From Actimicrobium antarcticum (GTDB lineage: Bacteria > Pseudomonadota > Gammaproteobacteria > Burkholderiales > Burkholderiaceae_D): DNA of 64,000 nucleotides. Below the pieces are notes generated by a model. The model searched no databases. It was not told where the DNA came from and was given only the letters and a program-made list of their open reading frames with translations. Positions 44,119 to 52,794 of the stretch are shown in pieces (the stretch's first letter is position 1; each line of letters starts with the position of its first letter). Where the stretch lies: the NCBI RefSeq assembly GCF_039536745.1, contig NZ_BAAAZE010000014.1, positions 186,001 through 250,000 of the forward strand, read 5' to 3'. The position numbers were made by a program, and so were the translations under genes.

Positions 44119-46833
44119 TTGCATCCCCAAGTAGAGCCCGCAGAGACAGCGCAGACATCGGAAACCGCTGAACGCAGTCGCCTCGACGCACTGGACAAAT
44201 ATCGGATCCTTGATTCCGAACCGGAGGCCCGCTTCGACGATATTTGCAGACTGGCGGCGCTCGTCTGCGCGGCACCCACCGCGTTCATCGGCTTCGTCGC
44301 CGAGCATCGGGAATGGTTCAAGGCCAGGTCAGGCTGGCACATTGATGAAATCAACCGTACCGATTCGATCTGCAACGATGTCATCGCCAGCAATGACATT
44401 GCCATCACCATCATCGAAGACACGCTGCTGGATCCGCGCTACTGCGACAAGGCGCTGGTCATCGGAACGCCGTTCATTCGCTTTTATGCAGGCGCGCCGA
44501 TACGCACCCGTGAAGCGCATGCGATCGGTGTTCTGTGCGTCATCGACAAAGTGCCACGCACCTTGTCGGCCGAACAGAGCGCGGTACTTGGCATGCTGGC
44601 CAGGCAAATCGAGGCACTGCTGGAACTGCGCCGCAATATCGTCGAACTGGAAGCCGTGATTGCCGAGCGTGATGATGTCCAGGGCTTGCTGCTGCAGGCA
44701 CACGGCGATATCGAGGCCACCCTGGCCGAATTGCGCCGATCGGTCGAAGCGACCTATTATCTGATGCACACGAAAGCCAATGCAACGATCGACGGCATCC
44801 AGCTGTCGCAGTATTTCGACACCGACTTTCCGGGGATTTTTTTCATCATCAACGCGCAAGGGTGCCTGGCAGGCTGGAACAAGCGTGTCGAAGAGGTTAC
44901 CGGCTACTCGCATGATGAAGTCCAGCATCGCCGTGCCATCGATTTTTTTGATACCGACGAATTGAAAGCGGTCGTGCAGGGCAAGATCGAGACCGCATTC
45001 GAGGAAGGCAGTGCCGATTTCGAGGCCAACCTGATGACCAGGAGCGGCGTCAAAATTCCGTACTATCTGGCCAGCGCGCGCGTGGAAATCGAAGGCCAGC
45101 CCTACCTGTCCGGCATGGGCATTGACATCAGCGCAACCTATCGCTCCGAAGAAGCGTTCGAGTTGCGCAACCGGGCGATGCAGGCTTGCCAGAATGCCGT
45201 CATCATCACCGACCTGAATTCCCGCGTCGAATATGTGAATCCGGCTTTCGAGACCATGACCGGTTACGCCAACGCCGATATCCTCGGCAGGAATTGCAGT
45301 GTCCTGCAACGCGACGATACCGAACAACCCGAACTGGACAATTTGCGTCAGGCCGTGCGGGCCCAGACCGAAGGCAGCGCGGTCCTGCGCAATTACCGCA
45401 AGAACGGCGAGTTGTTCTGGAATGTGGTGCACATCGCACCGGTGCGCAATCATGCCGGCATCGTCATGCATTTTGTTGGCGTGCTCAATGACGTGACCGA
45501 AATGAAGCTGTATGAAGGACAACTGGAACATCGCGCCAACTTCGATGCGCTAACCCATCTGGCGAACCGCAATTTGCTCAGGGATCGTCTGCGCCAGGCC
45601 ATCATTCATGCTCAGCGCCATAAAAAAATCGTCACCGTGGGCTTTGTTGATCTTGACAATTTCAAGCTCATCAACGACCGGCACGGACACCATGCCGGCG
45701 ACGAAGTGCTGCGGACGGTAGCCGATCGCCTGAAGGCCTGCATCCGTGCCCAGGATACGGTGGCGCGCTATGGCGGCGACGAGTTCGCGTTTGTCCTCAC
45801 GGAACAGGCCGGTGAAGACAATGTCGCGTTCCTGATGCAGCGCCTGTTACGTGCCATCGCCCTGCCCTTCATGGTCGGTCAACAGACCATGAAGGTCAGT
45901 TGCAGCATCGGGATCAGCCTGTATCCGCGCGATGGTCTTGATAGCGACACCCTGCTGCGGCTTGCCGACGTGGCGATGTATCGCGCCAAGGAAAGCGGAC
46001 GCAACACGTTTCAGTTTTATACCAGCCAGGTCAACCAGAAAGTCCTCGATCGAATCACGCTGGAGACCCGGTTACGACACGCTCTGGAAAATAACGAATT
46101 TCAGGTGGAATACGAACCGCTGTTTAATCTGAAGAGCGGGCTTATCGTCGGTGCCGAGTCACGGCTGATCTGGACACCGACCGACAGCAAGGCGGTCGAG
46201 CCCGCCGAATTTCTCGCACTGGCCGAACAGACCGGCCTGATTGTGCCCATCGGTGAATGGATGATTCATCGCGCCTGTCTGGACAACAAGGCGTTGCAGA
46301 AAAATGGCCTGCGCCCGATCCGCGTCGGCGTCAAAATTTTCGACTCGCAGTTCAATTCGGCCGGCTTGCGCAAGGTCATCGACCACGCGATCACGATGTC
46401 GGGCATGGACGCACGCTATCTCGAACTCGATGTGACCGAAACCCTGCTCATGCAAAACCCGGACGCGTCGATCACACTGCTCGCCGAATTGAAGGAGTGC
46501 GGCCTGCAGCTGACCGCCGATGATGTCGGCAAAGGCTATTCGAGCCTGGCGTATTTGCCACGATTTGGACTGGATCGACTGACCATAGCTGCGTCGCTGG
46601 TCAACGACATCGGCGGTGATCCGGAGCAGGCACGCGTTGCGCGGTCGGTCATCTCGCTAGGGCACAGCCTGAACCTGATCGTGATGGCAGAAGGTGTACG
46701 CAGCGCCGAACAGCTGGCGTATCTGAAGGCAAACGATTGCGACGAAATCAAAGGTGAACTAGTCGGCCCGGCGCTTCCGTTCGACCAGTTGAGTATCCTG
46801 CTGCAGCAAGATCAGCGCGTTGGCATGGCATAA
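44119..46833 (+). CDS. GAF-PAS-LOV-like-GGDEF-degenerate EAL protein
   Basis: The 904-residue soluble signalling protein has, in order, GAF (about 20-175), PAS (about 235-340), a LOV-like PAS (about 355-460), GGDEF (about 475-630) and an EAL-type domain. The LOV-like domain has GRNCSVLQ (Cys 393) and NYRKNGELFWN. The cyclase site GGDEF is intact with an I-site RAQD five residues before it. The EAL signature reads ESR and other catalytic positions are changed, so it is probably an active cyclase with a non-hydrolytic EAL domain. The start is TTG 44119, seven bases after a perfect AAGGAGG; ATT 44116 is adjacent. Confidence 0.88.
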   Translation: MHPQVEPAETAQTSETAERSRLDALDKYRILDSEPEARFDDICRLAALVCAAPTAFIGFVAEHREWFKARSGWHIDEINRTDSICNDVIASNDIAITIIEDTLLDPRYCDKALVIGTPFIRFYAGAPIRTREAHAIGVLCVIDKVPRTLSAEQSAVLGMLARQIEALLELRRNIVELEAVIAERDDVQGLLLQAHGDIEATLAELRRSVEATYYLMHTKANATIDGIQLSQYFDTDFPGIFFIINAQGCLAGWNKRVEEVTGYSHDEVQHRRAIDFFDTDELKAVVQGKIETAFEEGSADFEANLMTRSGVKIPYYLASARVEIEGQPYLSGMGIDISATYRSEEAFELRNRAMQACQNAVIITDLNSRVEYVNPAFETMTGYANADILGRNCSVLQRDDTEQPELDNLRQAVRAQTEGSAVLRNYRKNGELFWNVVHIAPVRNHAGIVMHFVGVLNDVTEMKLYEGQLEHRANFDALTHLANRNLLRDRLRQAIIHAQRHKKIVTVGFVDLDNFKLINDRHGHHAGDEVLRTVADRLKACIRAQDTVARYGGDEFAFVLTEQAGEDNVAFLMQRLLRAIALPFMVGQQTMKVSCSIGISLYPRDGLDSDTLLRLADVAMYRAKESGRNTFQFYTSQVNQKVLDRITLETRLRHALENNEFQVEYEPLFNLKSGLIVGAESRLIWTPTDSKAVEPAEFLALAEQTGLIVPIGEWMIHRACLDNKALQKNGLRPIRVGVKIFDSQFNSAGLRKVIDHAITMSGMDARYLELDVTETLLMQNPDASITLLAELKECGLQLTADDVGKGYSSLAYLPRFGLDRLTIAASLVNDIGGDPEQARVARSVISLGHSLNLIVMAEGVRSAEQLAYLKANDCDEIKGELVGPALPFDQLSILLQQDQRVGMA

Positions 46834-47412
46834 ACCAGATCACCACTATCTGTGGAAGGGGTCGATGCAAATGACTGGTGGCGCGCGCTCGCTCCACTCA
46901 CTGGAACGACAGCGTGCTTGCAGTACTCAGGCCAGACGAGGATCAAAACGGCAAGACAACACCGCCACTGCGCGCCCCATTGCGGCATGGATGTCGGCTT
47001 CCTTGTACACCGACTTTCTGATGAGGCTGCAAGCGCATGAAATGCCTATTCATCGTTTGTTAAACGTCCGCCAGATTGACTCCTCTGCTGTTTTTTCAGT
47101 CTGGGAGTTGATTTTCCGCTGGGTCAGCGAACGAAAAACCGGTTACAAGAATTTTTGAACTGATTATTTTAACCAAATAGCTTATGTTCGCTTGCGAACA
47201 TAGCAAGCTTGCGCAAGCTTGCGTCTCCGAATTGTGCAGTTTAACCTTCACTGGATGGGTGCAATAACGTTGTTCAGCTGGCAGATGTAGTAAAAAAACC
47301 AACCCGACAATCAGCGCAATTCCGGGCCCGACAACAAAAAGTTATCAGCCAAAACAGGTTCCTGCTTCGCAGAGACTGACTGAAACAACATGATATGGAA
47401 TAGCCCGACGTG
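46834..47412. other. Intergenic region with two palindromes
   Basis: About 580 bp. A plus-strand frame of some 110 codons at 46820-47158 overlaps the preceding gene, has no ribosome site and no recognisable product, so I do not call it. The DNA becomes AT-rich after 47040, and two strong palindromes lie at 47183-47221, followed by the HTH gene. Confidence 0.5.
47183..47221. promoter_or_regulatory. Pair of palindromes, possible operators of the HTH gene
   Basis: TATGTTCGC-TT-GCGAACATA (47183-47202) is a 9-bp-arm dyad, and CAAGCTTGCGCAAGCTTG (47204-47221) is a perfect 18-bp palindrome one base later. They lie about 190 bp before the HTH gene. A partial match to the first arm (AATGTTCGC) occurs inside that gene near 47518. 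Confidence 0.5.
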
Positions 47413-47814
47413 ATGAAAGCATCTATCGAACGAGAAGATTTTAGCGAGCGCTTGCAGCTTGCGTTGCGCAACGCCGACTATTCGCCAGACAGCCCAACGC
47501 AGCTTGCGCGAGAGTTCAATGTTCGCTTCACTGGCGGACCCATTACCGTCCACGCCGCGCGCAAGTGGTTAGGCGGAGAAGCCATTCCGACGCAGGAAAA
47601 ACTGCGCACGCTGGCACAGTGGCTCGGTGTGCCAGCAGAGTGGCTGCGCTTCGGTGGCGGCGACGCAAAACCCGGTGAGCCCTCCGAGATGACGGCGCGC
47701 TTTGAATCGGCCGACGTCAAGCTGATCGCCGACCTGCAGCGCCTCGATGAAACCCACCGCACCATCGCACGCGAGATCATTCGCTTGCTGGTACGGGTCA
47801 ATCGGCCAGGCTGA
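47413..47814 (+). CDS. Helix-turn-helix regulator (phage-repressor-like)
   Basis: The 133-residue protein has an N-terminal HTH: FSERLQLALRNADYSPDSPTQLAREFNVRF, then ITVHAARKWLGGEAIPTQEKLRTLAQWLGVPAEWLRFG, the recognition-helix region. A short linker and a helical C-terminus (VKLIADLQRLDETHRTIAREIIRLLVRVNR) may dimerise. The pattern with AARKWLxGEAxPT is common in stand-alone Burkholderiales regulators related to phage CI/XRE proteins. No prophage genes are near. ATG 47413 follows a possible GTG by one codon. Confidence 0.82.
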   Translation: MKASIEREDFSERLQLALRNADYSPDSPTQLAREFNVRFTGGPITVHAARKWLGGEAIPTQEKLRTLAQWLGVPAEWLRFGGGDAKPGEPSEMTARFESADVKLIADLQRLDETHRTIAREIIRLLVRVNRPG

Positions 47815-47896
47815 CCTGATCGACCCCTTTGCCAGTGCCGGGCATCAGTCCCGGCACGGTTCGCAGCAGGGAGTGCCTGAACCGGCCGGGATGGGT

Positions 47897-48685
47897 TCAG
47901 GCCTCCCGACGCAGCTGTTCCAGGTACCGCATGCCAGCAATCGCGCGGCTGCCGTACCACGACAGCATTTCTCCATCCACCAGCAATACCGGTTTGCCGA
48001 TCTGGCGCTCGAGGCTGTCCGCATGTGCCTCGCTAAAACGATACGGTTCGCTCGACAGGAGTACCAGGTCGATTCCGTCGTTGAGCTGGTCTGACCAGTC
48101 GAACGCCGGATAGCGCTGGACGCTGCCGGGCACTGCCACTTGCACCCAGTCGATCCGGGCCAGCATGCGCGCGATGTAGGTGTCTGCGGATACCGTCATC
48201 CAGGGATCTTTCCAGATGCAATACAGCACCCGCTGCGGCCTGCCTGCGCCCAGTGCGGCAGCGGCTGCCTCGAACTGCGTGCACAGCGCTTCGGCGCGTT
48301 CGCTGCAGCCGAATATCCCGCCCAGCATCCGGTACAGTGCCAGGTTGTCGACCGGCGCCAGCGGATGCGTGACGACCACGTGCGGAATGAATTGTGCGAG
48401 GGCGTCGACGGTCGGTTTTTCGTTTTCGTCGATATTGACGATCAGATGAGTCGGTGCCAGCGAACGGATTTTTTTGGTGTTGACATCCTTGGTACCGCCC
48501 ACCTTGGCAATCGTGCGTACGGTCTCGGCAGGATGGATGCAAAAGCCGGTCCGGCCCACCAGCCAGCTGGCCAGGCCGAGATCGCACAGCAGCTCGGTAA
48601 TCGATGGCACCAGGCAAACGATCCTGGGCGGGTGTGCCGGGTCCACGGCGGCGTGTGCAACCCCGGCCGAGTCAATGAACAGCAT
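47897..48685 (-). CDS. BtuF-like helical-backbone metal receptor without signal peptide
   Basis: The 262-residue product has the class III periplasmic-binding-protein fold seen in BtuF-like proteins: PRIVCLVPSITELLCDLGLASWLVGRTGFC, KVGGTKDVNTKKIRSLAPTHLIVNIDENEK, the long connecting helix, and a second lobe with VLYCIWKDPWMTVSADTYIARML. These proteins bind cobalamin or metal chelates. The N-terminus lacks a signal peptide, so the protein may stay cytosolic, or the true start may be missed. ATG 48685 lies inside the end of the SDR gene (14-bp overlap). No btuCD genes are adjacent. Confidence 0.82.
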   Translation of the reverse strand: MLFIDSAGVAHAAVDPAHPPRIVCLVPSITELLCDLGLASWLVGRTGFCIHPAETVRTIAKVGGTKDVNTKKIRSLAPTHLIVNIDENEKPTVDALAQFIPHVVVTHPLAPVDNLALYRMLGGIFGCSERAEALCTQFEAAAAALGAGRPQRVLYCIWKDPWMTVSADTYIARMLARIDWVQVAVPGSVQRYPAFDWSDQLNDGIDLVLLSSEPYRFSEAHADSLERQIGKPVLLVDGEMLSWYGSRAIAGMRYLEQLRREA

Positions 48686-49457
48686 GGTCACTACGCGCCT
48701 TGTGGGGTGCTTTGGAAAAGGCCAGGTCATACAGCGCACGGGGCATGAGCCGCAACAGTCTGGCGACGATGGCCATCTGCCACGGCAGTACCCGATACCG
48801 GTTGCCGGCGGCAATCACGGCGAGCGCCTGTGCCGCAAATTGTTCAGCGGGCATCAGAAAAGGCATCGGATAGGCATTCGCCCGAGTCATCGGTGTATCG
48901 ATATAGCCCGGTGCAATGGTGACGACGCGGATGCCGCTGTCGCGCAATTCGACCCGCAGGGATTCGCAATAGCTGATGACGGCGGCTTTCGAGGCACTGT
49001 AGGCACCTGCTCCCGGCAAGCCGCGAATGCCGGCCAAGCTGCCGATGCCGACGAGTCGCTGGCCGGGACGCGGTTGCGACTGCATGGCCGCGATGAACGG
49101 TGCGAACGTGGCGACGGTTGCGATCAGGTTGGTGTCGATGACGCGCTGGAATACGGCCAGGTCGGCCGCCTGGTCGGTCAGGGTTCCGACCGAGATACCG
49201 GCATTGGCGATGACGATATCGATACCGCCCTGCGCAATGAAGTCCTGTGCGGCAGCCGCCAGCGCAACATGGTCAGTCACATCCACCGGATAGACCCGGT
49301 GCTGCGCGGCATTGGGCAATGTGGCGACCAGTTGCTCCAGCAATTCGCGCCGTCGTGCAACCAGACCAAGCTGGGCGCCTTGCTGCGCATACTGCCGCGC
49401 CAGGGCAGCGCCCAACCCGCTCGATGCGCCGGTAATGAAGACGCGTTGTGTGCTCAT
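48672..49457 (-). CDS. SDR family oxidoreductase
   Basis: The 261-residue short-chain dehydrogenase has FITGASSGLGAALARQYA (cofactor glycine motif), ARRRELLEQL after strand 2 (Arg suggesting NADPH), IANAGIS, GIGSLAG with the catalytic Ser and YSASKAAVISY with Tyr and Lys. The C-terminal RYRVLPWQMAIVARLLRLMPRALYD is a membrane-associating helix seen in YbbO/DltE-like SDRs. The start at ATG 49457 has GGAG six bases upstream. The substrate is unknown. It overlaps the BtuF-like gene and is probably co-transcribed with it. Confidence 0.9.
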   Translation of the reverse strand: MSTQRVFITGASSGLGAALARQYAQQGAQLGLVARRRELLEQLVATLPNAAQHRVYPVDVTDHVALAAAAQDFIAQGGIDIVIANAGISVGTLTDQAADLAVFQRVIDTNLIATVATFAPFIAAMQSQPRPGQRLVGIGSLAGIRGLPGAGAYSASKAAVISYCESLRVELRDSGIRVVTIAPGYIDTPMTRANAYPMPFLMPAEQFAAQALAVIAAGNRYRVLPWQMAIVARLLRLMPRALYDLAFSKAPHKARSDHAVH

Positions 49458-49476
49458 GGGCACTCCGGTGATGGTT

Positions 49477-49510
49477 GAAAAAAGCCCGCGCTCTTGCGAG
49501 TTGCGGGCTT
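49477..49510 (-). terminator. Intrinsic terminator of dsbA
   Basis: On the minus strand, AGCCCGC and GCGGGCT form a stem around a 13-base loop and are followed by TTTTTT. It lies between the dsbA stop and the SDR start and separates the two transcripts. Confidence 0.82.
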
Positions 49511-49566
49511 GCTTGCAGGATCAATTACAGGCCTGACTTCGTGCTGATTCAACAATCGCCGGCAGA

Positions 49567-50313
49567 TTATTTTTTGGCTGGTGCCGCAGTCGCCTTGTGT
49601 TCGGCCTGCGCCTTGGCGACCAGCGCGTCCATCACCTGCAGGGTGGCGGATGCCAGTACCGGCTCGGGTTGGCGGCCGCCCATGGCGGTGCCGACGATCG
49701 ATGGCGACGTGATGTACTTGCCGTCAATGGCGACTGTTGGCACGCCATCGATCTTGTAGGCTTCCTGCAGACTCAGCGCGCGCTTGACCTTGCTTTGCAT
49801 GCCGAAGGAATTATAGGTATCGGCAAACTTCTGCTTGTCGATGCCCTGCTTGCCGATGAAGTCGAGGATGGTTGCATCGGTGTCGATCGCCTGGCGCTCG
49901 ACGTGAATGGCATTGAATACCTTGCGCTGCATCTCTTCGGACTTGCCCATCGCTTCCAGTGCGTAGTACAGCTTCTGCTGTGGTACGAAGGATTCGCGGA
50001 AGCTGATCGGGACACGCTTGAAGACGATATTGTCGCCTTGCTTTTTGACCCATTCAGCCAGCGACGGCTCGAATGCGTAGCAATGCGGACAGGCGTACCA
50101 GAAAAATTCCGTGACTTCGATTTTTTTGCCGCTCTCGGTAGGCTGGGCACGCTCCAGAGTGCGGTATTCGGCGCCGCTTTGCGGGGCGACCGGACTGGCG
50201 CTGGCAACGGAGGCGGCCAGGCCCAGCGTCAGACCAAGGCCCAGCGTGGCAACCAGACGGGGAAAGGATGTCGTGAGACGTTTGGTGAATGTCGTGAATT
50301 TAGCGATGCGCAT
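49567..50313 (-). CDS. dsbA: Thiol:disulfide interchange protein DsbA
   Basis: The 248-residue periplasmic oxidase introduces disulfides into secreted proteins. It has a signal sequence (hydrophobic LVATLGLGLTLGLAASVASAS, cleavage near residue 40), a thioredoxin fold with the active site CPHC (75-78) in FFWYACPHCYAFEP, and the cis-Pro loop in IDGVPTVAIDG. The Lys-rich tail (KAQAEHKATAAPAKK) is common in betaproteobacteria. It follows the SPOR gene by nine bases and ends at an intrinsic terminator, so argS-SPOR-dsbA is likely one transcript. Confidence 0.95.
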   Translation of the reverse strand: MRIAKFTTFTKRLTTSFPRLVATLGLGLTLGLAASVASASPVAPQSGAEYRTLERAQPTESGKKIEVTEFFWYACPHCYAFEPSLAEWVKKQGDNIVFKRVPISFRESFVPQQKLYYALEAMGKSEEMQRKVFNAIHVERQAIDTDATILDFIGKQGIDKQKFADTYNSFGMQSKVKRALSLQEAYKIDGVPTVAIDGKYITSPSIVGTAMGGRQPEPVLASATLQVMDALVAKAQAEHKATAAPAKK

Positions 50314-50321
50314 ATAACTCC

Positions 50322-50963
50322 TCAGGGATTTTTCGGGGTGCGAACGACGGCAACATCGACGCCGTTATCAGTCAGTTTGCCGCGGATACGGTTCATCGTG
50401 TCGAGCTGGCTGAACGGGCCGATCCGGACCCGGTAGAACGTACCGTTATCGCTCGGACGCTCGGTAATGCGGGCTTCAAATCCGAGCAGGGCCAGCTTGG
50501 CACGGGCATTTTCTGCATCGGCCTGTTCACGGAACGCGCCGGCTTGCAGGGTATAGATCCATTTGTCGTCACCATCGCCCTTGGCCTCGGGCGCTTGTGC
50601 CGGCTCGGGCTTGCGACCTTTTTCAGCGACCGGCGGCAGGCTGGCTTCCTTGGCAGCTGCGTTTTTTTCGGCTTGCGGATCTGCACTGTTGGGTGGTGTC
50701 GGTGCAGGCGCTGCCAGCTCGCGTGCCGCTTCCCTGGCAGCGGCCTTGTTGCCGTACAGCGGCTTGTTCGGATCGCTGGCCTGCGCCGGCGTGAGCTCGG
50801 AGCGGTCGGTCTTGGTGACCTTGTTCAGGAACGGCAAGGTGGTTTTGTTGATGGTCAGTGCGACCCCGACTGCAATGCCGAGGCCCACGATCAGGCCAAG
50901 GATCAGGCCGAGCAGCGTGCCGCCGGTTTGCTTGCCGAATTGCTTCATGGATGGAGTCTTCAT
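50322..50963 (-). CDS. SPOR-domain protein
   Basis: The 213-residue protein has one transmembrane helix near the N-terminus (LLGLILGLIVGLGIAVGVAL), a Pro/Ala/Lys-rich periplasmic linker and a C-terminal SPOR domain (about 134-210: WIYTLQAGAFREQADAENARAKL, ITERPSDNGTFYRVRIGPF). SPOR domains bind denuded septal peptidoglycan, so a role at the division site is expected, similar in layout to FtsN/DedD. The gene lies between argS and dsbA, an arrangement common in Burkholderiales. An internal ATG five codons later is an alternative start. Confidence 0.9.
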   Translation of the reverse strand: MKTPSMKQFGKQTGGTLLGLILGLIVGLGIAVGVALTINKTTLPFLNKVTKTDRSELTPAQASDPNKPLYGNKAAAREAARELAAPAPTPPNSADPQAEKNAAAKEASLPPVAEKGRKPEPAQAPEAKGDGDDKWIYTLQAGAFREQADAENARAKLALLGFEARITERPSDNGTFYRVRIGPFSQLDTMNRIRGKLTDNGVDVAVVRTPKNP

Positions 50964-50972
50964 ACGTGGAGG

Positions 50973-52712
50973 TTACATCCTCAAGGGTGCGGAAACACCG
51001 ATCAGTGACAGACCGTTACGCAATACCTGGCGGGTGGCCAGCAGGAGTGCCAGTCGGGCCATCCGGGTTGGCAGGTCGTCGACCAGTACGCGCTCGGCAT
51101 TGTAGTAGCTGTGCAGTTCGCCGGCCAGATCGCGCAGGTAGAACGCGACCTGGTGTGGACCAAGTTCGTCGAGCGCATGTTCGAGCGCCTCGGGATAGTC
51201 GGCCAGACGGGCCAGCAACGCGGTTTCACGCGGAGCGGTCAGCGGCGACAGGTCGACGCCGTCCAGCGTGGCTTCGTCGCCGCCCCACTGGGCCAGCACC
51301 GAACAGATCCGGGCATGGGCGTACTGCACATAGTAGACCGGATTTTCGTCAGACTGCGCCTGAGCCAGATCGACATCGAAAATGAACTCGGTATCGGCCT
51401 TCCGTGAGATCAGGAAAAACCGCACCGCGTCGCGGCCGCGGGTCAGGTCGCGTGGCTGGCCGATCTGCTCCGGTGCGACTTCGCCGCTGGACCATTCGAT
51501 CAGGTCGCGCAACGTGACGTACGAACCGGCGCGCTTGGAGATCTTGACCTCTTCGCCGTTCTTCATCACGGTCACCATCTTGTGCAGCACGTAATCGGGA
51601 TACCCGGTCGGGATACCGAGATCGACCGCCTGCAGGCCGGCACGCACGCGGGCGATGGTGCCGTGGTGGTCGCTGCCCTGAATGTTGATCGCGTTGCCGT
51701 AGCCACGCTCCCACTTGACAATGTGATAGGCCACATCCGGCACGAAATACGTGAAGGTGCCGTCGGACTTCTTCATGACCCGGTCCTTGTCGTCGCCGTA
51801 GTCGGTGGTACGCAGCCACAGCGCGCCATCCAGTTCGTAGGTCTTGCCGGCCTTGATCAGGGTATCGACGGCAGCCAGTACCTTGCCATCGCCGTACAGC
51901 GACGATTCCAGATAATAGTTGTCGAATTTCACGCCGAAGGCCTGCAGGTCCAGGTCCTGTTCATGGCGCAGGTACGCCACGGCGAAATGGCGGATCGCCT
52001 CCAGATCCTCGACATTGCCGCTGGCGGTGGCCGGTTCGCCATCGCTGGCCGAGACGGTTTTACCGGCCAGGAAATCGAGTGCAATCTCGCCGATGTAGTC
52101 GCCGTTATAGGCGGGCTCGGGCCAGTTTGCGTCACCCGGCTTGAAGCCGCGGGCGCGTGCCTGGACCGAGGTCGCCAGCGTGGCGATCTGCACGCCGGCG
52201 TCGTTGTAGTAGAACTCGCGCATCACGTCATAGCCCTGGGCCTCGAACAGTGCCGACAGCGCATCGCCGAGCGCGGCCTGGCGTCCATGGCCGACATGCA
52301 GCGGACCGGTCGGATTGGCGGAGACGAATTCCAGCAGCACCTTGCGGCCGACACCGAGCGCACCGCGACCGTACTGGCCGGCTTCCTGCAGCACCGTGCG
52401 CACCACTTCCTGACGCGCCGCCGTGGCCAGGCGCAGGTTGATGAAGCCGGGCCCGGCAATCTCGACCGCCTCGATCAGGCCATCGCGGGCCGGGTCGGCC
52501 AGCAACGCGGCAACCAGCAGCTGCGCCAGTTCACGCGGATTTTTTTTCAGGGGCTTGGCCAGTTGCATGGCGATATTGCAGGCGATGTCGCCGTGGGCCG
52601 GATCACGCGGACGTTCCAGCACCACGGTCGGTTGCAGGTCGGTGCCGGCGACCAGAGGTGCCAGGGCGGTGTGGAACAGGTCGACGATGCGTTGTTTTTG
52701 GAGAGCGAGCAT
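50973..52712 (-). CDS. argS: Arginyl-tRNA synthetase
   Basis: The 579-residue class I synthetase charges tRNA-Arg. It has an N-terminal Add-1 domain (LERPRDPAHGDIACNIAMQLAK), the HIGH-type motif HVGH (139-142) in ANPTGPLHVGHGRQAALGD, a KMSKS-equivalent KISKRAG in the catalytic core and the C-terminal anticodon-binding domain (LRDLAGELHSYYNAERVL, ending SLIGVSAPLRM). ATG 52712 gives the conserved family N-terminus; the frame extends 16 codons upstream but those residues are not conserved. No ribosome site is obvious. Confidence 0.96.
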   Translation of the reverse strand: MLALQKQRIVDLFHTALAPLVAGTDLQPTVVLERPRDPAHGDIACNIAMQLAKPLKKNPRELAQLLVAALLADPARDGLIEAVEIAGPGFINLRLATAARQEVVRTVLQEAGQYGRGALGVGRKVLLEFVSANPTGPLHVGHGRQAALGDALSALFEAQGYDVMREFYYNDAGVQIATLATSVQARARGFKPGDANWPEPAYNGDYIGEIALDFLAGKTVSASDGEPATASGNVEDLEAIRHFAVAYLRHEQDLDLQAFGVKFDNYYLESSLYGDGKVLAAVDTLIKAGKTYELDGALWLRTTDYGDDKDRVMKKSDGTFTYFVPDVAYHIVKWERGYGNAINIQGSDHHGTIARVRAGLQAVDLGIPTGYPDYVLHKMVTVMKNGEEVKISKRAGSYVTLRDLIEWSSGEVAPEQIGQPRDLTRGRDAVRFFLISRKADTEFIFDVDLAQAQSDENPVYYVQYAHARICSVLAQWGGDEATLDGVDLSPLTAPRETALLARLADYPEALEHALDELGPHQVAFYLRDLAGELHSYYNAERVLVDDLPTRMARLALLLATRQVLRNGLSLIGVSAPLRM

Positions 52713-52794
52713 GGATGAGTGGGGTCGAATGAGGGACAGCGAACCGGGTGCCGCTGTCATGAAAACACGGACTCTGATTATACCGACGCGACTG

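Noticed and set aside
46820..47158. Plus-strand frame of about 110 codons after the GGDEF protein
   Set aside because: It overlaps the end of the preceding gene, has no ribosome site and shows no domain.
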